64,000 nt of DNA from Tritrichomonas musculus (GCA_039105265.1 JAPFFF010000012.1:4774001-4838000); one strand, 5' to 3'. Positions 36,701-47,625 are shown, counted from the stretch's first letter. A program made the numbers and translations. Notes: generated by a model not told the origin, from the letters alone.

Positions 36701-38383
36701 TCATCATTGAGGTCATATTTAATTGAAATATTAATTGAAGTGATGAATGCTATTTATTTGTCTAAAAATCCTCAAAATTATTTAACAAGCAATGATTTTG
36801 AACAGCGAATTTTCAAGATTTTAAAAGATTTTGAAGAAATTATTTATGTGATCTTAAATGATACGCCTGAATGTCCTTCATCAATGGGACAAGATAAATT
36901 AATTGATGATCTTGTTTTAAACAGAATTTGTGATAATCCAAATTTAAACAATAATTTGCATGATATATATCAATGTGCCTCATTGAATCGACATATGTCA
37001 GCTATTCATGCTTTAGTTATAAAGATTGTTGAAAATATAAATAGTTACGATGGCATTTTTCAAGGTGAAGAATTGTCTAATTTGTATCATATTATTTTTG
37101 GTCATGTGATCTCAAAAATAAATGATATTGGTGATCGTTTTATATCACTTCAAAAAGAAGAGACACATTCATATAGTAATAACTTATTAATTTATTTTTT
37201 CTGTGGACTTATTTTTGTTTGTATTTATTCATTTTTAATGTTTTTGATTATTAACAATTTCAAAAGGATTTTTAATGTTGCGATTTGTTTAATAAGAAGA
37301 CTTTCGCCTGTTGGTTTAATCAATAATAGTGAGTTAACCAATTATCTTCTGTATAAAAAGAGTGAGGAAATTGAAATGAGTGTGACACATACAATTTTCA
37401 ACAATTCTTTTGATGGAATCATTTGTATGAATCTCGATGGAATTGTTGAAATTATTAATAAAAGTTTCATTAATGATTACGGTTACACAACAGAACAACT
37501 TGTTGGTCAATTAGTCAGCATTATATTTGATGGTGACTCTCGCATTAAACTTGAAAATCAATTGAAATTGATGAAAAATCATGAAAGTAGTAACTATTCA
37601 GAACATGTCACTTGTTTCACCAATGATGGCCGTTCTGTTCCTTCTTACATAACTTTGTTTGCAATCAAAGGAAATGAAAACAGTTTAATTCTTGTCATTC
37701 GTGACGAAACAATTCTTCTTCAGAAAAAGAAAAGGCTCGAATTGGCCAAGAAACAGAGTCAAGACCTACTTGAACAAATCATGCCACCGAAAGTTTTGGC
37801 TATGTTGAAAGAAGGCAAGAGTGAGATTTCTTTTGCTGTTCCTTCTGCGACGGTTACTTTTGTTGACATTGTCAATTTTTCAGGGTTTTCAAGGGATTTG
37901 TCTCCTCAGCAAACTATGGGTACTTTGTCGACATTATTCGGCGCTTTTGACACTTGGATTCAGATGTTTCCTTTGATGACAAAAATTAAACTGATTGGTG
38001 ACAATTACATGGCCGCTTGCGGATTGTTTGCTGTCGATGAAGATCCTGCAAATCATGCAACACAATCAGTTGACTTTGCGCTTCTGGTGCTGAACATTCT
38101 AGAAGATACAAATATTAAGTTAAATTCAGAACTTCAAATTAGAATTGGTATCAACAGTGATGGCCCAATTATTGCTGGTGTTCTTGGAACAGAGAATCGT
38201 GTTTTCGACATCATTGGTGACACTATTAATGTTGCATCAAGACTTGAACACAAAGCAGAGCCAGGACACATTATGATGTCAAAAAAGACTTACGATTTGG
38301 TCTGCAATTGTGGATACAAAATTGTCCCAAAAGGTGAAGTGTTTTTAAAGGGAAAAGGAAATATGCCAGCATATTCTATTTAA
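33764..38383 (+). CDS. Multi-pass receptor-type adenylate cyclase with PAS domain
   Basis: The protein has 1539 residues. An N-terminal block of about eight to ten hydrophobic helices (40-330) is followed by a long cytosolic-looking region with poly-Thr/Ser. A second region has TM helices near 645-670 and 865-885, and further helices near 930-955 and 1140-1165 flank loop regions. A PAS domain (about 1205-1315, FDGIICMNLDGIVEIINKSF) leads through a coiled coil (KKKRLELAKKQSQDLLEQIMPP) to a class III cyclase domain. Metal residues are D1368 (FVDIVNFSGFS) and D1413 (LIGDNYMAA). Purine-specifying positions are K1409 and D1482 (FDIIGDTINVASR), the adenylate pattern; N1489 and R1493 are kept. It probably makes cAMP at a membrane, as a homodimer, in response to an unknown ligand or PAS cofactor. 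The architecture is typical of the expanded trichomonad cyclase family. Confidence 0.92.
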   Translation: MDSKNSPSQNTVNSISEYERTFKTAITSNLLPILDNLSQIYLPFQSFEFVQIFFCFFQFFQTTLWIPNGKYWGKTQLINVMHWITFFSSIFSDEHDNMILLIIFSSIVFIVSLLFLFLIFHYNKTKRMIRSILYIVRLYYIFVGGAIIHPIGSLIGHTFFYMIEDHKPSNIVMLIFSAITFFLAEGLFYMNQHFVNRSIYFRKSLWVTFDSSFLLFLFMLNPIFLILSHMFIYYPDWSFFILIIFHIIILVLFTINFTWMSYILDFGNILSGSTLISFFFNDIFRVFIEFFPINQKVYVIVCLLTFIILTIISNFVFKAIKKRINNDLSYSKILNVSTNQYEITREEEFDYFSDLKLNRNLKKASIYLIVGFTSGSDMFIDFSLAQYCFECYKDYPEMMILLMHLLVYFKSEKKRFDCVLRQYQRTRDESSYGYFIYIQSHRVKIFRQVTSTDSSSSTLNELRLLSKDLENQMKAFWSLEVANTNTLEELEVQQRHLNNLWDESIEDNWNSTTFREEHIHFLIESCTDFQRAVKMESTKEKIDILRDDRDDMCFLSLIICFPCYYNNKIVDTEGNFIQRKKRDPNSAATTTTTSSSQNEKLSYSSNEYDMTYEEQIANTLVSYGKLRLSIQNALNSVKPSTGKFLICYAITSIVFSLVSIISIFAIYVNTFDSFNDWNKEVGVLVELRMSYAKSFLCLSILYGKETNRFNLDTINCTKTGDINHYFFDQSVKFDDLSLIYIEEARKYYSDLMSAILDLSVKKVDISTLTSLLFDPSINSTVCYLGNSIKHVKWSMEQVLNFEILSFAVLSDDEDVVNWYDTNTYWCHDITTFPNVENMFGNIQDALSSDLSDSSISSSKRIKLEMLIIGPFIFVLFVFPLPFIIYMYSNEINKLIRLMLSTENEHKEQARKNIALGNSTEDNNIIPPISKISFDWKFIIYSFCSIFSFCAIITFMEMILYSSMRMTEKLRNFGFWSGYFSSLRSYLIEILIEVMNAIYLSKNPQNYLTSNDFEQRIFKILKDFEEIIYVILNDTPECPSSMGQDKLIDDLVLNRICDNPNLNNNLHDIYQCASLNRHMSAIHALVIKIVENINSYDGIFQGEELSNLYHIIFGHVISKINDIGDRFISLQKEETHSYSNNLLIYFFCGLIFVCIYSFLMFLIINNFKRIFNVAICLIRRLSPVGLINNSELTNYLLYKKSEEIEMSVTHTIFNNSFDGIICMNLDGIVEIINKSFINDYGYTTEQLVGQLVSIIFDGDSRIKLENQLKLMKNHESSNYSEHVTCFTNDGRSVPSYITLFAIKGNENSLILVIRDETILLQKKKRLELAKKQSQDLLEQIMPPKVLAMLKEGKSEISFAVPSATVTFVDIVNFSGFSRDLSPQQTMGTLSTLFGAFDTWIQMFPLMTKIKLIGDNYMAACGLFAVDEDPANHATQSVDFALLVLNILEDTNIKLNSELQIRIGINSDGPIIAGVLGTENRVFDIIGDTINVASRLEHKAEPGHIMMSKKTYDLVCNCGYKIVPKGEVFLKGKGNMPAYSI

Positions 38384-38910
38384 GAATTTTATGAAGAAAT
38401 AATGCCAAGATGATTTATTTTGTTATTTTTTTAAAAAAATAGATTGTAAATTCTTATTTTTTGTTTTAACGGTTAATGAACATTATATTTTCTCAAATAT
38501 ATTTGCTTGAAATTAATAAATCTGACCGTTGATAAGTTTATAAATGACGAACTTGAGGGATTAATCCTTCAATTTGATTAAAAAATGAAAATGGCTTGCA
38601 AATATATTTAACTGTAATGATTCAATTTCCATTAGAAAATGAGATTTTCTTATGGCTTGAATTAAAAACGTTACAAATATCATTTCAATGTTTGAAGCAT
38701 CATTATCATTTAAAACACGAAATAATTTTGATGGATATTATCATAAAAAATATTAAATGATTAAATGAAAAGAGTCATTTGAATTTTGCTAGAATTATTG
38801 TTTAATTTAAACTTTAGAGTAAGTTAAATTAAAATTAGCGAAGTGATATTAAAATCCTTAAAAAAAATTTAAGGAGTCACTTCAAGAATTAAAAATTTTG
38901 TTTTTATTTT
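38384..38910. other. Convergent intergenic spacer
   Basis: Separates two genes that converge on it. AT-rich, with CACTTC/GAAGTG-type short inverted motifs near 38840-38885. No gene is seen. Confidence 0.4.
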
Positions 38911-41900
38911 TTAAAGATTTGTTGAATCGTCTGACTCTTCAGATGATTCAAATTGATCATTTAGATTGTTGCTCTTCTTCTTGATGATTACGAAAAGGAC
39001 AGATACAATTGCAATGGCAACAAATGCAGGCACAGCAAGAGAAATTGCAATATCTCTTGTTCTAGAATTAGCATTTCCTTTGATCTTATGTTCAACTTTT
39101 TCGGGTGAAAATGGATTTTGTACTTCAACGGAAAGGAAGTTAACTTTGTTCTTGTTTACGAGTGGGTCAGCGAACTTGCATGACTTGACTCGTATTTCAG
39201 GTGATTCTTTGTTCATCACTTCTTCTTTGATATAGTGAGTTCCTTTTGAAAGACGGCCAGAGAATGAGCAATCTTTGACCTCAAATGGAACACCGTAATT
39301 TCCACGAACGTAAACGATAGAATTCTTCGCATTCTTCTTACTATCGAATGTACAATCAGAAACTAAAACAACATTTTCGCCTTCTTGAAGCTCTTTGTTC
39401 AATGGGGCATCGACTTCGTAGTTGCTGAAGAATTTGAGAGCACCATCAATTTCGGCTTCACTTGAGAACTGGCATGAAGCGACTCGTCCGTTTCGTGCTG
39501 TCATGAAGATGGCGTTACCACCAACTAGTTCTGATGGATTGCCATCGACTTGTGGAAGTAATTGTTCGCATATGAATTCGCAGCCGGTGATTCTCACTGG
39601 AATATTCTTGATTTTGGTGTAAACATAAATGCAGCCACCGAAAATGGCTGTGCATTGAGAAAACTTGCAGCCTGTAATGGTGATGTTGTTAGGCTGCTCA
39701 GATTTTGTTTTGATGAAGATGGCACCACCGCCTCTTTTGGCTTCGCAATTTGTGAAGGTTGATGACTGGTCGCATGTCAGACCGCAATCAACCAAGTAGA
39801 TGGCGCCGCCATTGCCTAGATATTTTGTAAAATCTTTGAATTCTGTCCTTTTAACAATGACATGATCTGTTTGCGCAATGTCGCCTTCAAATTCACAACG
39901 GTAGTTTGTATTATCGCAAGAATCATCAGTAATGATGTCCTGTGGTGGCCTTGATGTTGGCTCCTCTGGTAATGAAGAAGATTCTTCTTCAACTTCTGAT
40001 GATGACTCTTGAACAGGTGGTTGCTCTGATGATTCCTGTACAGGTGGTTGCTCTGATGATTCCTGTACTGGTGGTTGCTCTGATGACTCTTGTACTGGTG
40101 GTTGTTCGGAAGACTCTTGAACAGGTGGTTGTTCGGAAGACTCTTGAACAGGTGGTTGTTCGGAAGACTCTTGAACAGGTGGTTGTTCGGATGATTCCTG
40201 TACAGGTGGTTGTTCGGATGATTCCTGTACAGGTGGTTGTTCGGAAGACTCTTGAACAGGTGGTTGTTCGGATGATTCCTGTACAGGTGGTTGTTCGGAT
40301 GATTCCTGTACAGGTGGTTGTTCGGAAGACTCTTGAACAGGTGGTTGTTCGGATGATTCCTGTACAGGTGGTTGTTCTGATGACTCTTGAACAGGTGGTT
40401 GCTCTGATGATTCCTGTACAGGTGGTTGTTCTGATGACTCTTGAACAGGTGGTTGCTCTGATGATTCCTGTACAGGTGGTTGTTCTGATGACTCTTGAAC
40501 AGGTGGTTGCTCTGATGATTCCTGTACAGGTGGTTGCTCTGATGACTCTTGAACAGGTGGTTGCTCTGATGACTCTTGAACAGGTGGTTGCTCTGATGAT
40601 TCCTGTACAGGTGGTTGTTCGGAAGACTCTTGTACAGGTGGTTGTTCTGATGACTCTTGAACAGGTGGTTGTTCTGATGACTCTTGAACAGGTGGTTGTT
40701 CTGATGAGACTGGTGGTTCTGGTTCTGATGTTTGCGGTTCAGGTTCGGAAGATGACACTTCTGGTATAATAGTTTCTGAAGGAGCTGGTGTCAATGATTG
40801 AGATGGAGATGGTGGTGTTTCTAGTTGCATATAAATAATTTGGCTTACTTCAATGTAAGCATTGTTAACATTATTTGGATTAATCATTTTGACTTTTATG
40901 ATGTGCTGGCCAGTTTGGAGGCCCCAATGTTCAGTAGAATCAACAAGTAATACATGAGTCATTGTATATTTTGTTTCGGTTAGTGAAATCGTACTTGTTT
41001 GTCCGTCTACAGTGATTTCAATTGAGGAGCATGAAGCACCCCTGGTACCAAATAGTTTGAATGCAGATCCAAAGTAAAGATATTCAAATGAAGATTCAGG
41101 AACTGTAGTTTTATGTCCTTTGTTTGCATCTTCAGTCCATTCTTCGCTATATTCGAAGTTGGAATGACTTTCAGTAAGATAAATTTCATGGTCTGTATAA
41201 ACAATGCTATCAATAACAACATTTGCAGATTCAGAAACAATCATAATTGTATGACTTCTTTGTTCTAAAGTACTGGATGTATAAATTAACTCATTAAATG
41301 TAAAATCGGTCTCTCCAACAGGCTTATAATTTGTTACAAGATTTTTATTATCAACTTTGATGGTCATTGTTCCTGATGCAGAAGGATCACCTAAAATATA
41401 AAATTGAGTGCAAGTGATTGTGGCTTCAAGAATTTCATCTTTAGCATTAGATGAATACCTAAAGCCATCTTGGTTGTTATTTTCAGTTCCAAATGAATTT
41501 TGATCGAAATTTTCAACAAATTTTGATGAGTAATAAGTTTGAATGTCCGCTTTGCATATTTCAACTTTGCCTGAAACAACTTCTATCTCTAGTGTATGTA
41601 TTTTGAATTCCAATTCTGGAGATTTAAAGATTTCAGCTTCAATTTCATCGCCTTGACTTTCATCAATCTCAGCGAAAATTTCATCATTTATGTAAATTTT
41701 AAGTTTGCCATAATCGCTTTTGTAAACTCCAAAAAGAGTGAAACCAATTCCAGTGAACTTATACGTTAATTTAGCACCAACTGTCGAGCTAGCTCTATAA
41801 AGATGGTTATTTGAACTTTGGTCCCATCCTTTAAATGATGATGCATAAATGGAGTTATATGAAGGAGTTTCTCCAAAATGATCAACATAAATAATATTGC

Positions 41901-44424
41901 TTACTTTTGGATCATTATCAAATGTGTTTTCACTAGAAACTTTTCCATCATAAATATTTCCAATTTCTGAAGCAATGACACCTCCTTTTGATGAATAACT
42001 ATTTGCATTTTGATAGTAATTCTTTGTGAAAGTATTTCCTTTTATTATAAACTTGGTTTGTACCGATTCGTCACCTTCAATGTAAATAGCAAAGCCGTCA
42101 TATGCCTTATTTTGGTCAAATCTACAATCTTGAATTGTGATCTGCGTCATGAAAAGATCTGTTGCAGGATATTTGTTTCCATTCTCAGTATAAGAGAAGC
42201 ATGGATTGATATAGATAGCGCCTCCTCTTCCATCAGTCTTCTTATTAAAGTGATTCTCATATTTAGCATTACGATAACTATATTTATAATCAGCGCAATT
42301 AGTAATAAATTTGCAGTTTATTATATCAACTACTTTGAGTGTTTGAATTGCAATTGCACCACCATGCCTTGGAGCTTTATTGTTCTCAAAAGTACAGTTC
42401 TCAAATAGGACATCGTTTTCACTGGTGTCTTTTGAATAACCAATTTGAATAGCACCTCCATCACCATTGTAATAATCACTTTCAGGTGAAGGACGATATT
42501 CATTAGGATTCTCTTCTACTTCATTTTGAGTAAAAATAGAATCTATAAAGGAAACTTTATTAGCTTTAGTGATCATTAAGCCAATACCGCCCCCATATAA
42601 ACGATCACAAAGATTTTCAGAGAATGTAGCACGCACAATTTGTACATTTTCAATATTAGAAGCGAAACTGATTTTTCCAAAATAATCAGAATTTTCATCA
42701 TATACTCTGTTCCTCATTTGGTTATCAGTAAAAACAAAATCATGTGTTACCAAAATTATGTTAAACCAGTTATTAACAGTATCAAATATACAACCTTCAA
42801 TATGGCAAAGACCTGATTGACCTTGATTACCTTGGTCCAAATATAAAGCATAACTTTTATCACACTGAGAAAAATCAACATTAGTAATCTTACAATTAAT
42901 GAATTTACTAGCTTTAATGCCAGCACAAGCAGAATTTGAATTATCGTCGAAAATTATCTTGGAATCAACAACTGATAAATCATTAATGGTAGAAACAATG
43001 ACATATTGTGAGCCAAAAGAACCATGCATACAATTTGTAAAAGTACAATTCTGAATTAAAAATGAAGGAGAATCAGAAGATTCATCCAATTGAATAGCAT
43101 TACCACTCGTTTTTGCGTATGTATTTTCAAATACACAATCAACAATAGAAATTGGATAAGTGCTTGTTGTTGTCTTAATGTAAATAGCGCCACCTGAAGA
43201 TTGAGTTCTAGCATTAGTACTTTTTGTATAAACATTTTTAAATGTTGTTCCTTCAATTATCAATTGTTCTTCTGGTGCTTCATAGTTAATAGCAGCACCA
43301 TTTCTGTCTCCTGTAATGTTTTCAAAATTGCAATTTCTTACTATAAGATGTGTATCTTTGTTGGTGTTTAAACTGCTGAAAATAAGTGCTCCTCCTGCAG
43401 TAATGCTTACTGCTGAATTGTCACTTCTATATGCAAGATGCTCAAAAGTGACACCGTCAAAAATAATTGACATGTTTTTGTTAATCTTTCTCATGAACCA
43501 TAAACCAATAGCACCACCTCCTTTAGAGTTGCTTTCTAAGTAGCTGAACTTGCAATCTTTGAAGGTCAAAACAGGAAGTGTTGATTCTTGGCAGTCTATA
43601 ATCATAAGGTAGCCAGCTCCTTCATTTTCATTTCCTTTATTTGGATTTTGATTGTAAATTTTCGTATGTTTAATTTTTTCAAAGGTTGTGCCTGTTATGA
43701 CGATAGGATAATCTATTGAATTTATGCGAGAAATGGCGCCATTTCCTCCAGAGCAGCTCGTGAATCGGCATCCTGTTATTTCGAGTGGGTCACCAGTTCC
43801 TGATTCGATAAATAACATTCCACTTGCATATTTGTTTTCAGAATCGTCATTTTGCTCATTTCCTCCGACATTTGCGTTTGTAACGATGTTTTCTCTCAAA
43901 ATTGTATTTCGTGAATATTGAAAATGAAATGCGCGACATGAGTGCTCTATATCAGCGAAAGTTATTGTATTTTTTTCTACAATCGATTTATGAGCAGCGC
44001 TAAAAATGATGTTTGTGGTATGTGATACAGGTGATTCATTATTGTAACAATCGGTAAAAATACTTGAGTTGATTGAAATATCATACTGTGGGCTGTTGAA
44101 ATAGACAACGCTTTCTGTAACGTAACAATTTGTAAAATGACAATTTTGAATTAAAAGATTAGAATCATCATTATGAATCGTGTACTTGCCATTAGTGTCA
44201 GCATTTGTACCGGTAAAATTAAGATCTTCAAAAACGTATCCTTCGTAATCATCCTCCTCTCCTCCTTCTTTGATTTTTCGTGATGAAATCGTATTAGATC
44301 GAGACCAATCTTTGCGGTTTTGTATTAATTCATTATATCGTTGTTCTTTGCCTTTTTGAATAAATTGAGCGCGTTTTCTCGGTGGGTTAACCCTAAAAAA
44401 AAGAGAAATAAAGACAAAAAGCAT
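38911..44424 (-). CDS. Pmp-like beta-helix surface protein with EQPPVQESS repeat stalk
   Basis: The protein has 1837 residues from MLFVFISLFF, a short hydrophobic leader; the frame extends upstream only from a TTG codon, so I chose this ATG. Residues to about 880 and again about 1525-1760 are right-handed beta-helix repeats with the polymorphic-membrane-protein signatures GGAI and F-x-x-N/C (NCHFTNCYV, GGAIYI, CTFENNKA). A central region (about 880-1210) looks like two beta-sandwich modules. Residues about 1245-1475 are about 26 copies of a 9-residue EQPPVQESS unit, an extended stalk. One TM helix (ISLAVPAFVAIAIVSVLFVII) and an acidic cytosolic tail with KKK close the protein. It is a predicted type I surface protein, perhaps an adhesin. 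Pmp-like proteins are abundant in trichomonads; ligand unknown. Confidence 0.88.
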   Translation of the reverse strand: MLFVFISLFFRVNPPRKRAQFIQKGKEQRYNELIQNRKDWSRSNTISSRKIKEGGEEDDYEGYVFEDLNFTGTNADTNGKYTIHNDDSNLLIQNCHFTNCYVTESVVYFNSPQYDISINSSIFTDCYNNESPVSHTTNIIFSAAHKSIVEKNTITFADIEHSCRAFHFQYSRNTILRENIVTNANVGGNEQNDDSENKYASGMLFIESGTGDPLEITGCRFTSCSGGNGAISRINSIDYPIVITGTTFEKIKHTKIYNQNPNKGNENEGAGYLMIIDCQESTLPVLTFKDCKFSYLESNSKGGGAIGLWFMRKINKNMSIIFDGVTFEHLAYRSDNSAVSITAGGALIFSSLNTNKDTHLIVRNCNFENITGDRNGAAINYEAPEEQLIIEGTTFKNVYTKSTNARTQSSGGAIYIKTTTSTYPISIVDCVFENTYAKTSGNAIQLDESSDSPSFLIQNCTFTNCMHGSFGSQYVIVSTINDLSVVDSKIIFDDNSNSACAGIKASKFINCKITNVDFSQCDKSYALYLDQGNQGQSGLCHIEGCIFDTVNNWFNIILVTHDFVFTDNQMRNRVYDENSDYFGKISFASNIENVQIVRATFSENLCDRLYGGGIGLMITKANKVSFIDSIFTQNEVEENPNEYRPSPESDYYNGDGGAIQIGYSKDTSENDVLFENCTFENNKAPRHGGAIAIQTLKVVDIINCKFITNCADYKYSYRNAKYENHFNKKTDGRGGAIYINPCFSYTENGNKYPATDLFMTQITIQDCRFDQNKAYDGFAIYIEGDESVQTKFIIKGNTFTKNYYQNANSYSSKGGVIASEIGNIYDGKVSSENTFDNDPKVSNIIYVDHFGETPSYNSIYASSFKGWDQSSNNHLYRASSTVGAKLTYKFTGIGFTLFGVYKSDYGKLKIYINDEIFAEIDESQGDEIEAEIFKSPELEFKIHTLEIEVVSGKVEICKADIQTYYSSKFVENFDQNSFGTENNNQDGFRYSSNAKDEILEATITCTQFYILGDPSASGTMTIKVDNKNLVTNYKPVGETDFTFNELIYTSSTLEQRSHTIMIVSESANVVIDSIVYTDHEIYLTESHSNFEYSEEWTEDANKGHKTTVPESSFEYLYFGSAFKLFGTRGASCSSIEITVDGQTSTISLTETKYTMTHVLLVDSTEHWGLQTGQHIIKVKMINPNNVNNAYIEVSQIIYMQLETPPSPSQSLTPAPSETIIPEVSSSEPEPQTSEPEPPVSSEQPPVQESSEQPPVQESSEQPPVQESSEQPPVQESSEQPPVQESSEQPPVQESSEQPPVQESSEQPPVQESSEQPPVQESSEQPPVQESSEQPPVQESSEQPPVQESSEQPPVQESSEQPPVQESSEQPPVQESSEQPPVQESSEQPPVQESSEQPPVQESSEQPPVQESSEQPPVQESSEQPPVQESSEQPPVQESSEQPPVQESSEQPPVQESSEQPPVQESSEQPPVQESSSEVEEESSSLPEEPTSRPPQDIITDDSCDNTNYRCEFEGDIAQTDHVIVKRTEFKDFTKYLGNGGAIYLVDCGLTCDQSSTFTNCEAKRGGGAIFIKTKSEQPNNITITGCKFSQCTAIFGGCIYVYTKIKNIPVRITGCEFICEQLLPQVDGNPSELVGGNAIFMTARNGRVASCQFSSEAEIDGALKFFSNYEVDAPLNKELQEGENVVLVSDCTFDSKKNAKNSIVYVRGNYGVPFEVKDCSFSGRLSKGTHYIKEEVMNKESPEIRVKSCKFADPLVNKNKVNFLSVEVQNPFSPEKVEHKIKGNANSRTRDIAISLAVPAFVAIAIVSVLFVIIKKKSNNLNDQFESSEESDDSTNL
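40004..40705 (-). repeat. 27-bp coding minisatellite with higher-order structure
   Basis: About 26 tandem 27-nt units encoding EQPPVQESS. Two main variants (GACTCTTGAACAGG and GATTCCTGTACAGG on +) are ordered in 54-bp and 81-bp super-units, as expected from unequal exchange. Almost all differences are synonymous. Confidence 0.95.
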
Positions 44425-45249
44425 TAATTTTGTTTTAAATAAAAAATTTTCAATTAAAAGATAGTAAAAAAACAATTGATTTGAAAATTTCTGAAACCAA
44501 TTTTCATTTTTTATCTGAATTTTTTCATAAAGGTTATATAATACATTTGAGTATATCCATTTTAAATAAATTCAATGGCCATTATTCTTTTAAAAAAGAG
44601 TACTATTGACAATGCATTTCTTCGAGATTTAAAAAATAATTCAATTCTGATGTAATATTCTCAAATTTTCAATAATCACAATATTTTCAGAATTGTGAAC
44701 AAAAACAATAAGGCCAATTGTCGTTAAATGAAATAAATCCAAACTTAGAATATTCAATGATAATAAAATATAAATATAATCAAGTATTAAAATTCATGAA
44801 TATAATTTTTTTTTTTAAATAAATAACTTTTTAAATGATTATTTCTTTTATATTATTTGAATTTTTTTCTTTTTTTGAATATGAATATCTTGATAATACA
44901 AGCTAGTAATGTTTATTTTATTAACATATTTTAATAATATTATTATAATTAATATTTTAATAAGTAGTTTATTTAAAAAATTTAAAAAAATCAGATATTC
45001 AAATATCAAAACCAGCTATAACCAAGTTATTACATATCCGAAATGAATCTTATGCTTGGCGACTTTTTGAGCGAAACTCAAAAAGTGGCATTTTATTTTT
45101 TTTAAATTAGAGTACGCCTAAATAGCGTTTTCTTGGGAAATCGTAATCGCACGTGGAGGTTTAGGTCAATATTGACCTTGTATCATACCATAGAAAAAAA
45201 GTGCACTTTTGCAAAAAAAAAGCATGAGCAAAGCTCAAAAAGTTGTCAT
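44425..45249. other. AT-rich intergenic region with palindromes
   Basis: Contains the hairpin TTTTTGAG-CGAAA-CTCAAAAA (about 45063-45083), related TGAGCAAAGCTCAAAAAG (about 45224-45241), and the perfect 16-bp palindrome AGGTCAATATTGACCT (45163-45178). No gene is seen. Confidence 0.6.
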
Positions 45250-46598
45250 TAATTGATATAGTCCTAGCACGAGAAAATTTTCATTTTTACACGAGAAAAA
45301 AATAAAAATTCTTTATTTCCATTCAAATTTTCAATAAAAATAAGAGTAGTGGAATATTTTTTTTATAACGGATTTCTCTCAATTTTAAAGGGCAATAATT
45401 CACTAATCTAATCATTTTCTCTCTCCGATATTAATAAGGTATACTATATATTTCATGAATATATCATATATTTACTTGAATTGAAAATTATCATTATTCA
45501 CATTCATGTGAATTGATGATATTTTGAATGGAAAATTGGTTGATGATATTGAGGACATTTTCTGATCATCTTTTTCTCCGCATTTTAATAAAAAATATAT
45601 ATGGATTTTGTCTGATATTGATAGCTCAATTTTTTAATAAATGGAATTAAAGTTTTTACTTTTTCAATGTAAACGTACATATTATTTTTTGAAATTGAAA
45701 AGATTTGGAGTCCAATTGAGTAGTATTTGGTTTTGAAATTGAAAAGATTTCGAGAGTAATTGAATTGTTTTTATTTTCGAAATTGAAAAGATTATAAAAA
45801 TAAAATGGCTTTTTGAATATTTTTTATTTTATAAAAGATCAAACTTTTTGTGAAAGAGTTTTTTTTTTTAATATTTTTTATATGCTTTTGCAATTATGCT
45901 CTTCCTATTTTTATTAAACAATAGAAATATTTTGGAAATTCAAATATTGAATTATATTTTAAAAAGTTGATAGATTTATTAGAAAATCTAAAAAAATTTC
46001 TGATTTATCGTCTTTACTTAAAAAAATAAATTTATCTTATTTTTATACTATTTAAAATTCTAGTATACTTGAAATATAAATTAAAAAATATACATTTATT
46101 ACTTTAAAATATATTTAAACTGTTATAAATCAGAGGTTTTATTTGCCATAACTCTTAAAAATATAGAAAAATTCATGAAAAAATTTTATCGCGCAGAAAA
46201 AAAAATCAAAATTTTATGAAAAAAAATTTTTCACGAAAACGGTTTTTGATGCTACGAATTAACTAAAGTGTGAGGCGAAAGCGGTTTTAGAGAAAAAAAT
46301 GAAAGTTCAGGCACAAATATTTAAAAAAAAGTCAAAAAAACAAAAACAGGAAGTATTTGATTTTTTAATCTCATCATTTTTGCCAAAAAAAAAAGCAATT
46401 TTTACATCAAATTTCATTTATAATAAATTTTTGATTTTACAAGCGAAAATGAGCTTTTACTCATGAGTAATAAATGTTTTTCCATTAAATTTAAATAATC
46501 AGAATTAATATAATATATTCATATATATATGTAGAATTCATAAAAAAGTAATATATGTATATATTATGAAATGAATATATAATATGACACCCATAAAT

Positions 46599-47625
46599 TT
46601 TTAACTAATTTTCAAGAGAATAAATATGATAATATCGATTTGATTAATTTTAATATTTTGTGTTAAAAGCCAACCAATACAATTAGTTTCTTGGTATAAA
46701 ATGGATTTTAGGGCGATTTTTTTTTACCAAATAGGTTCAAGCCTTTATTTTCTCTTTTTTTTTTTTTCCATTAAAAACTCAATCAAATTTTTTCAAATAC
46801 GAATGCAAAAATATTTCGATGATTTATTTATGAATATTCATTTTTTAATATAAACCATTTCTAAATTTCTTTTTTCAAATATTAAATTTAAATACTTGGT
46901 GTGAAATATATGCATTGAAAAAGAGATAATGCCAATGATTTTGAGCTCTTTTATTGAATTGTTTTGATTGATTATTGAAATCTTGTTCTTTTAAAAAGAA
47001 TGCTTATATACATGTATACATTGGCATTATCTATTTCAAATGCTTTTCTTTTGAATGAATTTAATGATGCTTTTGATATAATATTTTGATAGATTTCAGA
47101 CCAGATAACAATTGAAAATTTATTTTAAAACTTCAGAATTTTCGATTATTTGTAAGCATTACTTCTAAGAATTGAATTACTGTGATTCAAAACTGATTTG
47201 TAAAAAATGTCTATGTCATATTCTATCATCTTTAAAAGCATTGATAGGATATTCTAGCAAGAGCTTTAATTGATTTTTGAAACTTCTTAATAATCTGATA
47301 ATCACTCTTATCTTGAAATTCTTATCTCTTACTGCTACATACATGATATAGAATCTGGTTGTATTTGATTTGGTTTATAATAATTTGAGTATTAAATAAT
47401 TTAGAATTTGGAATTGATCTTGTTGGTGCTTTATAAAAAAAAAAATATTAAACGTACAAAATATAAAAAGGTAAAGAATTTGATTTGTAAAGATTTTAAT
47501 ATGAAAATCAGCTCTTAAAACCATTGTTTTTCATATTACAATTAGATTGTCTGGTTCTTAACACAAAATATTAAAATTAATTAAATTGATAATCATCTTA
47601 TTATTCTCTTGAAAATTAGTTAAAA
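46599..47625. repeat. Internal inverted repeat, 73-nt arms
   Basis: 46599-46671 (core CTAATTTTCAAGAGAATAA, TTAATATTTTGTGTTAA) is inverted at 47553-47625 with high identity. Between them a smaller stem of about 26 bp (46911-46937 with 47019-47043) encloses an 81-nt loop. Confidence 0.8.

Noticed and set aside
39942-40769. 275-codon plus-strand ORF with VVVRKTLEQ/VVALMIPVQ repeats
   Set aside because: It is the antisense reading of the 27-bp minisatellite in the Pmp-like gene. The repeat period is a multiple of three, so all frames stay open.
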